Shown here: positions 34,218 through 44,308 of the stretch, in pieces
Layout of the letters: every line of letters starts with the position of its first letter
Numbering within the stretch: the first letter of the stretch is position 1
Source of the DNA: Eubacteriaceae bacterium
GTDB taxonomy: Bacteria > Bacillota > Clostridia > Lachnospirales > Lachnospiraceae
Assembly (NCBI GenBank): GCA_910575665.1
Contig: CAJTFB010000024.1
Location: 1 to 61,367, forward strand
Direction of reading: 5' to 3'
Length of the DNA: 61,367 nt
Translations under genes and position numbers: made by a program
The notes under the pieces: generated by a model
Databases searched by the model: none
Told to the model about the DNA's origin: nothing
Seen by the model: the letters and a program-made list of their open reading frames with translations, nothing else

Positions 34218-35510
34218 ATGAAAAGAAAATTTGTATTTGTTGTTATGCTGCTTGTGACTGTTCTTGGCCTATTGCTGATACCTGGTGAGGCGCAGGCGGC
34301 GAGTGCCACAGTGGAGTTTACGACGAGTACTTCAGAGGTTTCAACGGGAAGTGAATTTACCGTTGTATGTCGTGTGACTTCCTCCGAGGTTTTTAGCGAT
34401 GTAGAGATGAAAGTGCTTTACGATGCCTCTATAATGGAATTTGTCAGTGGCGGCAGGAAAGTGAGCGGAGAAGATGGTATTCTGCAGATCTCATCCACTG
34501 GAAACGAGGACGAGGTGAAAAAGCGTACCTATTCGCTGCGTTTTAAGGCATTAAAGGCGGGAGTGGGAGCTGTTGAGATGGGGAGGAGAATGACGGTGAA
34601 AAATCTGCAGGGTGATTCTTTTTCCGTATCTGCAAATCGTGTTACCCTCACGGTGAAAGAGCCTGAAAGCAGTGAGGCGACGCCAGATCCGGCTGCGGTT
34701 GCGACGCCAGTGCCTACTGAAGCCCCCTCTCTGAGCACAAACAATAAATTGAAGTCGCTACGTTTTGATTGTCTCTCCATGACACCAAAATTTGATACGA
34801 ATGTTTTGGAATACACTGTAAAGGTTGACTGTGACACGAATATATTGTATTTTAATTATGTTGCGGCGCATAATAAAGCCGCCGTCAGGATTAAAAATAA
34901 TGACGAACTGCTGCTGGGTGAGAATGATGTTAGGATCGTAGTGACGGCAGAATCCGGTGACAAGCGGGTGTACAAGCTCAAAGTGATCAAGGAGAGCGAG
35001 TCAGAGACACGGGTTCGGGAGCAGCAGGAAAAGGGGAAATCTGACATAACTTTTTCCGTGTATGAAAAAGAGGGATCGATCTTTATCCAGAATCAGTACC
35101 AGTTTCAGGTGGTGGACGTGAAGGATGACTCCATCCTTCCCTCTGGTTATGTAAAAACTTCTGTGGAGTTGGAAGGGAAGAGTGTCACCGCCTATACGAT
35201 GGAAAATGACCTGGATAATAATTATCTTTTGATGTATCTCAAGGGGACGGGGACAGAACCGGTGCTCTATCAGTATGACCGGATGGAGCGGACGGTGCAG
35301 CGCTATACTGGGACGATGACGCAGAAGGTCAATAAGGGCGGCAATGTGGCCCAGGAAAAGGAATTCATACCGAAGACAGGAGCCTGGCTTTATGCGGCGC
35401 TGATTAGTATGGCGGTGATCATACTTATATTGCTGATCGTGATCCTAAATATGGTTTTGAGAAGAAAGCTTGGCAGGGGAAAAAGGGAATTGGATGATAT
35501 GGATTTCTGA
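34218..35510 (+). CDS. Membrane-anchored cohesin/cadherin-like surface protein
   Basis: The 430-residue protein starts with a signal peptide (VVMLLVTVLGLLLIPGEAQA). It then has a cohesin-like beta-sandwich (about 28-150, ATVEFTTSTSEVSTGSEFTV), a Pro/Thr linker, a cadherin-like beta-sandwich (about 175-255, LKSLRFDCLSMTPKFDTNVLEYTVKV), a further domain, and a C-terminal transmembrane helix (about 392-415) followed by a basic tail. It is probably a cell-surface binding or scaffold protein. It begins 19 bases after the glucosaminidase stop and is likely co-transcribed with it. Confidence 0.75.
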   Translation: MKRKFVFVVMLLVTVLGLLLIPGEAQAASATVEFTTSTSEVSTGSEFTVVCRVTSSEVFSDVEMKVLYDASIMEFVSGGRKVSGEDGILQISSTGNEDEVKKRTYSLRFKALKAGVGAVEMGRRMTVKNLQGDSFSVSANRVTLTVKEPESSEATPDPAAVATPVPTEAPSLSTNNKLKSLRFDCLSMTPKFDTNVLEYTVKVDCDTNILYFNYVAAHNKAAVRIKNNDELLLGENDVRIVVTAESGDKRVYKLKVIKESESETRVREQQEKGKSDITFSVYEKEGSIFIQNQYQFQVVDVKDDSILPSGYVKTSVELEGKSVTAYTMENDLDNNYLLMYLKGTGTEPVLYQYDRMERTVQRYTGTMTQKVNKGGNVAQEKEFIPKTGAWLYAALISMAVIILILLIVILNMVLRRKLGRGKRELDDMDF

Positions 35511-35534
35511 TAAAAGAAATGGAGAGTAGAGACA

Positions 35535-37994
35535 GTGAAGAGAGATTTTACAGCAAGTGCAGAAAGAGCTCTGACGAAAGCAGGAGAGATCGCGGCAAAA
35601 TTAGGAACTACTGCCATTGGGACGGAACATCTTCTCTATGGCCTGAGCGCAGTGAGCGGTACGGCATCTAGAATATTAAAGGAAAATGGAGTGATCCGGC
35701 AGGATATCGAGATGATCTTAGAGGACATGACCGGTGGCGCTGCGACGGAAAAGGTAAGGCGCAAGGACTGTGATGTCACGCCCCGGTTTGATGAAATCAT
35801 CTTGTCCGCCGAGCAAATTGCAGAGAGAAATGAGGATTCTAGCATTGGGACGGAGCATATTTTTCTGGCAATCTTAAAGGCCAGGGATACCGGCGGTCTC
35901 ATGGTATTAAGAACTCTGGAAGCAAATCTCCAGAAAATGTTTGTAGATGTGGTGTTGACCATGGGGGCGGATTTGAATGCTGCCAAGGCCGAGCTTTCGG
36001 GGAACCGCAGCACGGGAAAGAAAGGGAAGTCAGAGACACCGATGCTGGACCAGTATTCTAGGGATTTGGTGGAATACGCCAAAGAAGGGCGTCTGGACCC
36101 TGTATTTAACCGGGATGAGGAGATCGCAAGCGTGATCGAGATCCTGAGCCGGCGGACAAAGAACAATCCCTGTATGGTGGGAGAGCCGGGAGTGGGTAAA
36201 ACCGCGATCGCTGAGGGATTGGCGATCCGCATCGCAGAGAATTCTGTACCAGAGACCATGGCGGGAAAGCGCATTCTCTCCCTGGATCTGTCGGGCATGG
36301 TGGCAGGCTCCAAATACCGAGGCGAGTTCGAGGACAGGATCAAGCGTGCTGTAAAAGAAGCGATTTCCACTGGAAATATCATATTATTTATCGATGAACT
36401 TCACACCGTGATCGGAGCGGGAGGAGCAGAGGGGGCGATCGACGCCTCCAATATTTTGAAGCCGGCGCTTTCACGAGGGGAGATCCAGGTGATCGGCGCT
36501 ACAACCAGAGAGGAATATCGCAAAAGAATTGAAAAAGATGCGGCGCTAGAGCGCCGATTCCAGCCAGTGATCATCGAAGAACCGACAGTGGTACAAACTA
36601 TTGGTATGCTCCGGGGACTTAGAGGGCGTTATGAGAGTTTTCACCGGATCAAGATCAGCGATGAGGCGTTGGAAGCGGCGGCGAAATTATCCGATCGCTA
36701 CATCAATGACCGTTATCTGCCGGATAAGGCCATCGATCTGATGGATGAGGCGGCGGCAAAGCTTCGATTGGCCCAGGCGGTGAAAAAAGGACAGGCTTCG
36801 GCGGAGCTGGAGGATAAGATCCGAGAACTGGAGCAGTCCAAGGAAAAAGCTCTGATCAAGGGAGATATGGATCTGGTGCTGCAGATCCATGCGGAAGAGC
36901 AGGACACCAGGGAAGAGCTGGATAAAGAATTAAAGAAGTGGCAGAAAAAGCAAAAGAAAGAACAGGTACTTTCGGCACAGCAGATCGCCGAGGTCGTATC
37001 GGCATGGACGAAGATTCCGGTGAGCCGTCTGGCAAAGGATGAGACCAAGCGTCTGCAGAAGATGGAGACCATTCTGCATGAGCGCGTGGTAGGACAAAAT
37101 GAGGCGGTGGAGGCCGTTTCCCGTGCTGTGCGCCGGGGACGGGTTGGTCTGAAAGATCCGAGGCGTCCCATCGGCAGCTTTTTGTTTCTTGGACCTACGG
37201 GAGTGGGGAAAACGGAGCTTTCCAAGGCGCTGGCGGAGGCGGTATTTGGCTCAGAAAAAGATATGATACGCATCGACATGTCGGAATATATGGAAAAGCA
37301 GAGTGTCTCCAAGATGGTAGGTTCCCCTCCAGGATATGTGGGCTATGAAGAGGGGGGACAGCTCAGTGAAAAGGTGCGTCAAAAGCCTTATTCTGTGCTG
37401 CTGTTTGATGAGATCGAGAAGGCGCACCCAGATGTGTTCAATATGCTGCTACAGATTTTAGAAGACGGTCATTTGACAGATTCCCAGGGACGCCGGGTGG
37501 ATTTTAAGAATACGGTTATCATCATGACTTCGAATGCCGGGGCAAATCGGATCATTTCCCCGAAAACCCTTGGTTTTCTTTCCAGTGAAGACGCAGAGCA
37601 GGATCACAAGCGGATGAAAGAGGGAGTTATGGAAGAAGTGAAACACCTCTTCAAACCTGAATTTATCAACCGTATTGATGAAATTATCGTATTTCATGCT
37701 CTTACAAGAGAAAATATATCCGATATTGCTACTCATATGCTGGAGAGTTTCCGTCTACGGGCAAAAGAGCAGATGGATCTCACGGTTCGTTATGGCAAGT
37801 CTGTTGTAGAATTTGTAGCGGAGAAGGGATTTGATAAAGACTACGGAGCAAGACCTCTGCGCCGTGCCATCCAGAACCAGATCGAAGATGCTCTGGCACA
37901 AGAGTTGGTCAATGGGGCGGTTAAGATTGGTGATACCGTTAAGATCGCTGTAAAATCGGGGAAAATTTATGTTCAAAACTTCATAAAAAAATGA
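35535..37994 (+). CDS. clpC: Clp protease ATP-binding subunit, ClpC type
   Basis: This 819-residue AAA+ unfoldase feeds proteins to ClpP. It has two N-terminal Clp repeats (about 1-145), AAA-1 with [13 protein letters not shown], a short UVR-like coiled-coil middle region (about 410-470, too short for ClpB), AAA-2 with [12 protein letters not shown], and [15 protein letters not shown]. The start is GTG at 35535 behind GGAGAG. The usual ctsR-mcsA-mcsB upstream genes are absent here, so it stands alone between envelope genes and radA. Confidence 0.92.
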   Translation: MKRDFTASAERALTKAGEIAAKLGTTAIGTEHLLYGLSAVSGTASRILKENGVIRQDIEMILEDMTGGAATEKVRRKDCDVTPRFDEIILSAEQIAERNEDSSIGTEHIFLAILKARDTGGLMVLRTLEANLQKMFVDVVLTMGADLNAAKAELSGNRSTGKKGKSETPMLDQYSRDLVEYAKEGRLDPVFNRDEEIASVIEILSRRTKNNPCMVGEPGVGKTAIAEGLAIRIAENSVPETMAGKRILSLDLSGMVAGSKYRGEFEDRIKRAVKEAISTGNIILFIDELHTVIGAGGAEGAIDASNILKPALSRGEIQVIGATTREEYRKRIEKDAALERRFQPVIIEEPTVVQTIGMLRGLRGRYESFHRIKISDEALEAAAKLSDRYINDRYLPDKAIDLMDEAAAKLRLAQAVKKGQASAELEDKIRELEQSKEKALIKGDMDLVLQIHAEEQDTREELDKELKKWQKKQKKEQVLSAQQIAEVVSAWTKIPVSRLAKDETKRLQKMETILHERVVGQNEAVEAVSRAVRRGRVGLKDPRRPIGSFLFLGPTGVGKTELSKALAEAVFGSEKDMIRIDMSEYMEKQSVSKMVGSPPGYVGYEEGGQLSEKVRQKPYSVLLFDEIEKAHPDVFNMLLQILEDGHLTDSQGRRVDFKNTVIIMTSNAGANRIISPKTLGFLSSEDAEQDHKRMKEGVMEEVKHLFKPEFINRIDEIIVFHALTRENISDIATHMLESFRLRAKEQMDLTVRYGKSVVEFVAEKGFDKDYGARPLRRAIQNQIEDALAQELVNGAVKIGDTVKIAVKSGKIYVQNFIKK

Positions 37995-38095
37995 TGGCAT
38001 TGGCCTGGTTTTTTTGTTATAATTGAAGTAGAGATCAACTGCCTGTAAGAGGGTCAGGAGGATATAATCAGCAAGAAACTAAGGAGGATACTGGT

Positions 38096-38509
38096 ATGGG
38101 TGTAGTAGAGGAAATGATCCGCAAGGAGGACGATGGTTCTCTCAGTTTTGGAAATTATCTTTTGGATTCAAAGACAAAGAAATCAGACTTTGAATATCAG
38201 GGCGATATGTATAAGGTAAAGACCTTTCGAGAAATTACAAAGCTGGAGAAAAATGGTCTATTTGTGTATGAGTCAGTACCTGGAAGCGCCGTGACAAATT
38301 ATGTGGATGATGGAAACGATGTATCTTTTGTGGTGGAAGCAGCAGAGGATATTAGTTTTACCTTGGAGCTTGAGCCATCACAGGAGTACAAGGTAATGCT
38401 TGACGGAAATGAGCTGGGAACGATGAAGACCAATCTGGGAGGAAAGCTCAATGTGAGCATTGAACTTGATGAAGGAAAACAGGCAGATGTCAAGGTAAGT
38501 AAATGCTAG
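38096..38509 (+). CDS. Conserved small protein of unknown function
   Basis: The 137-residue acidic protein lacks a signal or membrane segment. It reads as a mostly beta structure (MYKVKTFREITKLEKNGLFVYE, DISFTLELEPSQEYKVMLDGNELG, GGKLNVSIELDEG). Similar Lachnospiraceae proteins are sometimes labelled endosialidase, but I see no catalytic motif to support that. The ATG has an excellent AAGGAGG site. It lies between clpC and radA. Confidence 0.7.
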   Translation: MGVVEEMIRKEDDGSLSFGNYLLDSKTKKSDFEYQGDMYKVKTFREITKLEKNGLFVYESVPGSAVTNYVDDGNDVSFVVEAAEDISFTLELEPSQEYKVMLDGNELGTMKTNLGGKLNVSIELDEGKQADVKVSKC

Positions 38510-38553
38510 TATTTTGTACTAGAAAAATAAGGACAGTTACCTAAACTGAGAAC

Positions 38554-38583
38554 GGCGCCAATCTGGTGAATCAGATTGGCGCC
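38554..38583 (+). terminator. Perfect 12-bp hairpin before radA
   Basis: GGCGCCAATCTG-GTGAAT-CAGATTGGCGCC is perfectly self-complementary, 44 bases after the preceding gene and 28 before the radA start. No T run follows, so it may terminate weakly, stabilise mRNA, or act as an operator. Confidence 0.5.
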
Positions 38584-38611
38584 ACTGTTAGTTCAATGGT
38601 GAAAGGAAATT

Positions 38612-40003
38612 ATGGCAAAGGCAAAGAACATATTTTATTGCAAAGAATGTGGTACGGAGACCGGAAAATGGCAGGGGCAGTGTCCCGGATGCGGCGAGTG
38701 GAATACATTAGTTGAGGCGCCGGATACCAGTACTCCGGGGAGAAAGACCGGGGCAGGGGCAGCCAGAGCTGGACAAGCAGAACCTGCCAGATTAAAGGAT
38801 ATAACCATTGAAAACGAGCACCGGATGATGACTGGCATCGGGGAATTAGACCGGGTTCTGGGCGGCGGCATCGTGGCTGGGTCGCTGGTACTGGTGGGAG
38901 GAGATCCAGGCATTGGAAAATCGACTCTTCTACTGCAGATGTGTAAAATGCTCTCTGACCAGGGTGAGAAAATCCTCTATGTGTCGGGGGAGGAATCGCT
39001 CAAACAGATCAAGCTGAGGGGGGACCGGATCGGAGAGTTTTCGGATTCCATCTATCTGTTGTCGGAGACAAATATCTCTGCCATTGACCATGCGATCGTT
39101 AAAGTTCAGCCGGCGGTGGTCATTGTGGACTCGATTCAGACTATGTACGATGAAAAAATCGATGCGGCGCCGGGCAGTATCAGCCAGGTACGCGAGATCA
39201 CCTCCATTCTTCTGCGCATCGCTAAGAGCAGGGGAATTAGCATTTTCATTGTGGGACATGTGACAAAGGAAGGAAATGTGGCAGGCCCCCGCATGTTAGA
39301 ACATATGGTGGACACGGTACTTTATTTTGAAGGGGATTCAGCGGCAGCCTATCGTATCCTGCGGGGAGTTAAAAACCGCTTTGGTTCTACCAATGAGATT
39401 GGTGTATTCGAGATGAAGGGGAAAGGACTGGTGGAGGTCCCCAACCCATCGGAATATATGATGCAGGGCAAACCGGTGGGTGAGTCCGGTTCCGTGGTGG
39501 CATGTGCGGTGGAGGGAACGAGATCATTTATGATCGAAGTGCAGGCTTTGGTTTGCCACACCTATTTTAATATGCCACGGAGAACGGCGGCGGGGACGGA
39601 TTACAACCGGATCAATCTTCTAATCGCAGTGCTGGAGAAGCGTCTGGGCATCCGCCTCTCAGACAGCGATGCCTACGTCAATGTGGCAGGCGGTATGAGG
39701 ATCACGGAGCCGGCGCTGGATCTAGCCATTATTACTGCTATTATGTCCAGTCACAGCGGGAGGGCCATGGACGATCGCACTGTGATCTTTGGCGAGGTAG
39801 GTCTGGTGGGTGAGGTAAGAGCGGTGCCCCAGGCAGAAAAACGGGTGGCAGAGGCAGTGAAAACCGGATATCAGACCTGCATTCTGCCGCAGGCAAATAA
39901 AAAAATGATCGAAAAGAGCGGAGGACTAGATTTGTCCGGCATCCGCCTGGTGGGAATCCGCAATATCCGGGAGCTGGCAGAACAAATCTGCGTCAATATA
40001 TAG
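38612..40003 (+). CDS. radA: DNA repair protein RadA
   Basis: The 463-residue protein helps process recombination intermediates. It has the N-terminal zinc finger (CKECG ... CPGCGEW), a RecA-like ATPase with Walker A GGDPGIGKSTLLLQ and Walker B VVIVDSIQT, the RadA signature KNRFGS, and a Lon-type C-terminal domain (about 290-463). Length is normal for the family. The ATG follows GAAAGGAAATT. Proximity to clpC is common in Firmicutes. Confidence 0.95.
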   Translation: MAKAKNIFYCKECGTETGKWQGQCPGCGEWNTLVEAPDTSTPGRKTGAGAARAGQAEPARLKDITIENEHRMMTGIGELDRVLGGGIVAGSLVLVGGDPGIGKSTLLLQMCKMLSDQGEKILYVSGEESLKQIKLRGDRIGEFSDSIYLLSETNISAIDHAIVKVQPAVVIVDSIQTMYDEKIDAAPGSISQVREITSILLRIAKSRGISIFIVGHVTKEGNVAGPRMLEHMVDTVLYFEGDSAAAYRILRGVKNRFGSTNEIGVFEMKGKGLVEVPNPSEYMMQGKPVGESGSVVACAVEGTRSFMIEVQALVCHTYFNMPRRTAAGTDYNRINLLIAVLEKRLGIRLSDSDAYVNVAGGMRITEPALDLAIITAIMSSHSGRAMDDRTVIFGEVGLVGEVRAVPQAEKRVAEAVKTGYQTCILPQANKKMIEKSGGLDLSGIRLVGIRNIRELAEQICVNI

Positions 40004-40037
40004 CCGGGACACAAAACAAAGTGAAGGGAGAAAGAAT

Positions 40038-40490
40038 ATGTACGAAAAGATCGAAAAAATGACGACACCAGGATTTCGCCTTTTAACTGCTTTGGTTTTG
40101 TTTATTGCAGGACTTATATGGCAGATCGCATCCGGAAAGGTCCTTGACATGTACGCTTTTTACATTATGTCGGCGGCAATGCTTTCCCTGGCCAGCGTGA
40201 TTCTTGCAAAGCTTTCCCGCGCCGGCAATCATTTTATTCTCTATGTCATTCTTAATATAGTGGTTCTGATCGCAGGTGTTGCTCTGACTAGCTTCGGGGG
40301 ATTTACCGGAGTAGTGCTTTACAGCATTTGGGGGATCTGTGTAATTGTGGAGTGGATTTTAAATGCTGTACTTTTACAGTGTGAGGACATTTTAAAACGT
40401 GTAGTTATGGGATTTGTGGCTGCGGTAGTGAATCTCATTCTAGTTGCTATCGTTTTTATGATTCCTATTTTGCTTCAGGTAAACGCATAG
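40038..40490 (+). CDS. Four-helix integral membrane protein of unknown function
   Basis: The 150-residue protein contains about four hydrophobic segments (LLTALVLFIAGLIWQIA, YIMSAAMLSLASVILA, FILYVILNIVVLIAGVAL, VVMGFVAAVVNLILVAIVF). No transporter or enzyme motif is visible. It starts behind AAGGGAGAAAGAAT and precedes another membrane protein by 25 bases, so the two are probably one operon downstream of radA. Confidence 0.65.
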   Translation: MYEKIEKMTTPGFRLLTALVLFIAGLIWQIASGKVLDMYAFYIMSAAMLSLASVILAKLSRAGNHFILYVILNIVVLIAGVALTSFGGFTGVVLYSIWGICVIVEWILNAVLLQCEDILKRVVMGFVAAVVNLILVAIVFMIPILLQVNA

Positions 40491-40515
40491 AAGGATAGAG
40501 ATGGAGGAAAAGGAA

Positions 40516-41163
40516 ATGAAGGAACGATTCAAAAAGATTTCAGTAGGGCTGTTCATCATTCTGTTGTCTCTGGTGGGATTGTGGGAGTATATGCAGTTGT
40601 ATTTGTATTTTGATATCCCTCAGGCGGTAGTGCTTCTGCCGGTTGCCGGAGCATTATCAGCGATTTTTCTCAAAAGACTGGGATGGTTGGTGCCAGGTAC
40701 TACTATACTGATCTGCATTGTGTACCAGCTGGTAGAGAAAAGGTCCAGCTCCGTAGGTATCGTGGAGACCTCTAAAATAAAAGTAATTCTGTCTATTTTA
40801 CCTGTGGTTATCATTCTAATGGTTCTTGGAATGGCCGGAGGGTTTCTGGTGAGGGTGCTGATTCGGAGAAAAAGATCGCTAGCGGTAGGAATACTTTGCT
40901 GTCTGTTGGGCGTATTCATCACCTTTGGAGGCAGTGTGGTGATGTTCGGAAATCCGCTGTATCCATTTATGGCGAAGGCAGCAGTCGATCGTTATGCGAA
41001 AAAATTTGAAAGTGACAGTTATAAGATCAGCGAAGTTTCTGTATACTACAGTTTAGAGGACCTGCAGTATCAGGGGCGTGTGGTGATGAGTGATGGCATC
41101 GTGTATGCTTTGTATCACGATCGTGACTCGGGAGAGGTGACAGAGAGCAGTGTGGGTGAATAA
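40516..41163 (+). CDS. Membrane protein of unknown function with extracytoplasmic tail
   Basis: The product of about 215 residues has four predicted membrane helices (about 10-30, 35-50, 55-75, 90-160 in two parts) followed by a hydrophilic C-terminus (about 165-215, YKISEVSVYYSLEDLQYQGRVV). ATG 40516 has GGAGG eight bases upstream; the alternative ATG at 40501 would place this site inside the gene. No family was recognised. Confidence 0.6.
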   Translation: MKERFKKISVGLFIILLSLVGLWEYMQLYLYFDIPQAVVLLPVAGALSAIFLKRLGWLVPGTTILICIVYQLVEKRSSSVGIVETSKIKVILSILPVVIILMVLGMAGGFLVRVLIRRKRSLAVGILCCLLGVFITFGGSVVMFGNPLYPFMAKAAVDRYAKKFESDSYKISEVSVYYSLEDLQYQGRVVMSDGIVYALYHDRDSGEVTESSVGE

Positions 41164-41242
41164 AATTTCATTTGCTCAGGAGTTTTGCGGAGTGAAGTAC
41201 ATGTTTTTAAAAAAAGTGTAAAAAAAGGAAAATAGTTGCAAT

Positions 41243-41271
41243 TTGACATAATTGTAACATTTATGTAAAAT
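41243..41271 (+). promoter_or_regulatory. Promoter of the cysD operon
   Basis: TTGACA (41243-41248) and TAAAAT (41266-41271) are separated by 17 bases. Transcription would begin near 41278, giving a leader of about 110 bases before cysD. Confidence 0.65.
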
Positions 41272-41305
41272 ATAACATTAGTATGACAAAATGATACAAG
41301 GGTCG

Positions 41306-41354
41306 AAAGGTCATGCTTTTCCATTCGATTATGGAAACTAGCTCTTTTGACCTT
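41306..41354 (+). promoter_or_regulatory. Structured leader of cysD
   Basis: Two nested stems are visible: AAGGTCA (41307-41313) with TGACCTT (41348-41354), and inside it TTTCCAT (41318-41324) with ATGGAAA (41331-41337) around TCGATT. There is no T tract, and the ribosome site (GGAGG near 41377) lies outside. It does not match a riboswitch that I know; it could bind a regulator as DNA or RNA. Confidence 0.4.
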
Positions 41355-41388
41355 GCAATATAAAATAATAAAATTTGGAGGAAACGCC

Positions 41389-42270
41389 GTGGACCATTTG
41401 GATATGTTGGAGTATAAGAGCGTTCATATTTTGCGGGAGGCATACAGTGAATTAGGAAATTTGTGTATGCTCTGGTCGATTGGAAAGGATAGTACAGTTC
41501 TTCTCTGGCTTGCCAGAAAGGCTTTTTTTGGACATGTTCCGATCCCCCTCGTACATGTGGATACTCATTTTAAGATCAAAGAGATGATTGAATACAGAGA
41601 CCGTCTGGCGGCAGAGTGGAATCTGGATATGATTTACGGAGAAAACACAGAAGCGTTGGAGAAAAAAGCTACGTTTCCAGATGGAAATGCTACCCATCTG
41701 GAGTGCTGCAAATCGCTGAAAACAGAAGCTTTGACCAATACCCTCAATGCCAGCTGGCCCCGTTACCGTTTTAATCACGGGAAGGGAGTTTACGAAAAGG
41801 ATGTCAATATTGAACCGTATACCGGTGTGATCGTCGGCGTTCGGGCGGATGAGGAAGGAAGCAGATCCAAAGAGCGATATTTCTCGCCGAGAGATAAAAA
41901 TAATGACTGGGATGTGGGAGACCAGCCGCCGGAATTCTGGAACCAGTACAAGACCGATTTTGCACCAGGCACCCATGTGCGTGTGCATCCGCTGTTAGAC
42001 TGGACGGAGCTGGATATCTGGGAATACATCGAGAGAGAAAATATTCCTGTTGTTCCGCTGTATTTTGACCAGGGCAATGGAAAACGTTACCGCTCCCTTG
42101 GGTGCGCCCCCTGCACCGGAACGGTAGATTCCACAGCAAAAAATGTTAGAGAGATCATAGAAGAATTGAAAACCGGAAAATTTGCCAATATCGCTGAGAG
42201 ATCTGGGCGCGCCCAGGATAAAGAGGGAGGCGGCGGTCTGGAAGAACTGCGCAAAGAAGGATACATGTGA
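41389..42270 (+). CDS. cysD: Sulfate adenylyltransferase subunit 2
   Basis: The 293-residue protein is the ATP-PPase half of ATP sulfurylase, making APS from sulfate and ATP with CysN. It shows the loop [17 protein letters not shown] (a PP-loop variant), [36 protein letters not shown] and [11 protein letters not shown]. The probable start is GTG 41389 behind TTTGGAGG, giving [21 protein letters not shown]. It heads the sulfate-activation operon and has its own promoter. Confidence 0.93.
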   Translation: MDHLDMLEYKSVHILREAYSELGNLCMLWSIGKDSTVLLWLARKAFFGHVPIPLVHVDTHFKIKEMIEYRDRLAAEWNLDMIYGENTEALEKKATFPDGNATHLECCKSLKTEALTNTLNASWPRYRFNHGKGVYEKDVNIEPYTGVIVGVRADEEGSRSKERYFSPRDKNNDWDVGDQPPEFWNQYKTDFAPGTHVRVHPLLDWTELDIWEYIERENIPVVPLYFDQGNGKRYRSLGCAPCTGTVDSTAKNVREIIEELKTGKFANIAERSGRAQDKEGGGGLEELRKEGYM

Positions 42271-42274
42271 CAAA

Positions 42275-42325
42275 GTCTGTCATGCGGCCGGAGCAAATTT
42301 ATTTGCGACCGGACATATGACAGAC
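42275..42325. repeat. Palindromic intergenic element, copy 1
   Basis: The element begins GTCTGTCAT and ends ATGACAGAC, with inner CCGG/CCGG and AAAT/ATTT matches, giving a long imperfect hairpin immediately after the cysD stop. An almost identical 47-base copy lies 125 bases downstream. Between them are two smaller hairpins (GCACAT/ATGTGC and GTGCTG/CAGCAC). It behaves like a REP/BIME-type unit and may affect mRNA stability or processing between cysD and cysN. Confidence 0.65.
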
Positions 42326-42402
42326 GCACATCATGAGCGAAGGGCGTAGCCCGGAGCGAATGTGCTGTGCGCCAGCACAGGGTCACATGTATGGACTGAG
42401 CT

Positions 42403-42449
42403 TGTCATGCGGCCGGAGCAAATTTATTTGCGACCGGACATATGACAGA
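42403..42449. repeat. Palindromic intergenic element, copy 2
   Basis: This copy runs TGTCATGCGGCCGGAGC ... GACCGGACATATGACAGA and matches copy 1 base for base over its 47 bases. It ends 41 bases before the cysN start. Both copies have the same orientation, which is expected of a duplicated unit, not a single large hairpin. Confidence 0.65.
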
Positions 42450-42490
42450 TAGTGTCAGCATATCAAGAAAAGGATTGGAGCAATTGCGAT

Positions 42491-44284
42491 ATGAATAAAA
42501 AAGAAGACATGAATATAGTCATTGTCGGTCATGTGGATCACGGTAAGAGCACCCTTATGGGACGCCTGCTGGCAGATACCGGTTCCCTTCCCGAAGGAAA
42601 GTTAGAGCAGGTAAAAGAGACCTGCCGCAGAAATGCAAAGCCATTTGAGTACGCTTTTTTGCTGGATGCCTTGAAGGACGAGCAGTCCCAGGGGATCACC
42701 ATTGACACGGCGAGATGTTTTTTTAAGACAGAAAAACGAGATTACATCATACTGGATGCGCCGGGCCATATCGAGTTTTTGAAGAATATGATCACCGGAG
42801 CTTCCCGAGCCCAGGCGGCATTGCTTATGATCGATGCCAAAGAAGGTGTTCAGGAAAATTCTAGGCGGCACGCTTATATGCTGTCTATGTTGGGAATCCA
42901 GCAGATCGCCGTGGTGATCAATAAGATGGATTTGGTGGACTACAGCCAGGAAGTATTTGAGAAGGTAAAAAATGAGTATCTTGAATTTTTACAACAGATT
43001 AATATTACACCGAAGTTTGTCCTTCCTGTAAGTTCCTTCCAGGGAGACAATATTGTAAAGCAAAGCGACAAAATGCCATGGTATGACGGAATGTGTATTT
43101 TGGAAGTGCTGGATGCCTTTGAATGTGAGGAGGAGCACGACAAACAGCCATTCCGTATGCCAGTGCAGGACGTATACAAATTTACGAGAAATGGGGATGA
43201 CCGGAGAATCGTGGCGGGAACCATCGAGACTGGTACGATCCGCGCCGGACAGGAGGTAATTTTCTACCCTTCTGGGAAGAAGAGCCATATCAATAAAATC
43301 GAATCATTTAATACCGACCCCATCAAAGAGGGCAAGCCAGGTATGGCTATTGGATTCACGATGAAGGAGCAGATTTATATAACCCGCGGGGAAATGATGG
43401 CCATCGCCGGAGAGCCGCAGCCCAAGACGGCATCGCGGATTTCAGCCAACATTTTCTGGCTGGGAAAGAAAGATTTTGTTCCAGGAAGGTTATACTACCT
43501 GAAGATCGGCGGTGAAAAGGTTAGGGTAGAGGTGGAAGAGGTCAAAGGAGTCATTGATTCCTCCAATCTTTCCTCCACCGACACGAAGCAGGCGGTAGAG
43601 AAACATGAGGTGGCAGAGGTTATCCTAAAGACCGATAAGCCGATTGCTTTCGACACAGTAAAGGAGAGTGCTGGTACCAGCCGATTTGTCATCGTAGACA
43701 ATTATGAGATCGCCGGAGGCGGAATCATAACCGAAGCGCTGGAAGATGAAGAAAGCGAAATCAGAAGCAGCGCCATGCTCCGCAATTATAAATGGGAGAC
43801 CGGTGAGATCAGTCTGGAGTCCAGAATCGAACATTACGCTCAGAGACCAGAGTTGATCGTGCTGACCGGGGAAATGAATACTGGAAAAAAGGATCTGGCA
43901 AAGGCATTGGAAAAAAGCCTTTTGGACAGTGGCAGATATGTGTACTACATGGGGATTGTATCCTATCTGTATGGTGTAGGTGCTGATACGAAATCAGGTG
44001 GAGATGAGGACCACAAAGAGCAGATACGGCGTTTTGCCGAAGTGGCAAATCTTATGTTGGATGCCGGAATGATTCTGATCGTCACAGCCACCAAACTTAC
44101 CGAGAGTGATCGCAAGATCATGGAGACGGTGATTCAGGGAGAGATGGATGTTTTCTGGATCGGTGATGAGGTAAGTACAGATATTAAAATGGATATGAAG
44201 CTGAAGGACAGTGAGTTTGATTATGAGATAAACATCCGGAAGATCCGGACGCTTCTTAAAGACAAGGGAATCCTGTTCCGCTAA
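42491..44284 (+). CDS. cysN: Sulfate adenylyltransferase subunit 1 with degenerate kinase-like C-terminus
   Basis: The product of about 597 residues is the GTPase half of ATP sulfurylase. Its EF-Tu-like domain shows [27 protein letters not shown] and NKMDLVDYS. Domains 2 and 3 follow to about residue 445. The remaining ~150 residues resemble an APS-kinase fold ([25 protein letters not shown]), but the P-loop is altered from GLSGSGKST to GEMNTGKKD, so kinase activity is doubtful. A separate intact cysC follows. ATG 42491 ([14 protein letters not shown]) lies behind GGAG; longer upstream reading is unconserved. Confidence 0.9.
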   Translation: MNKKEDMNIVIVGHVDHGKSTLMGRLLADTGSLPEGKLEQVKETCRRNAKPFEYAFLLDALKDEQSQGITIDTARCFFKTEKRDYIILDAPGHIEFLKNMITGASRAQAALLMIDAKEGVQENSRRHAYMLSMLGIQQIAVVINKMDLVDYSQEVFEKVKNEYLEFLQQINITPKFVLPVSSFQGDNIVKQSDKMPWYDGMCILEVLDAFECEEEHDKQPFRMPVQDVYKFTRNGDDRRIVAGTIETGTIRAGQEVIFYPSGKKSHINKIESFNTDPIKEGKPGMAIGFTMKEQIYITRGEMMAIAGEPQPKTASRISANIFWLGKKDFVPGRLYYLKIGGEKVRVEVEEVKGVIDSSNLSSTDTKQAVEKHEVAEVILKTDKPIAFDTVKESAGTSRFVIVDNYEIAGGGIITEALEDEESEIRSSAMLRNYKWETGEISLESRIEHYAQRPELIVLTGEMNTGKKDLAKALEKSLLDSGRYVYYMGIVSYLYGVGADTKSGGDEDHKEQIRRFAEVANLMLDAGMILIVTATKLTESDRKIMETVIQGEMDVFWIGDEVSTDIKMDMKLKDSEFDYEINIRKIRTLLKDKGILFR

Positions 44285-44308
44285 CGGATCAGGGAGATGG
44301 AGAAAAGG

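Noticed and set aside
38096-38509. Endosialidase
   Set aside because: The label is used for similar proteins, but at 137 residues with no sialidase motif there is no support for that activity.
41452-41988. 178-codon minus-strand open frame over cysD
   Set aside because: Antisense shadow of cysD with no start context or recognisable domain.
42275-42449. CRISPR array
   Set aside because: Only two repeat copies, each strongly palindromic and 78 bases apart, with no cas genes; better read as REP-like elements.
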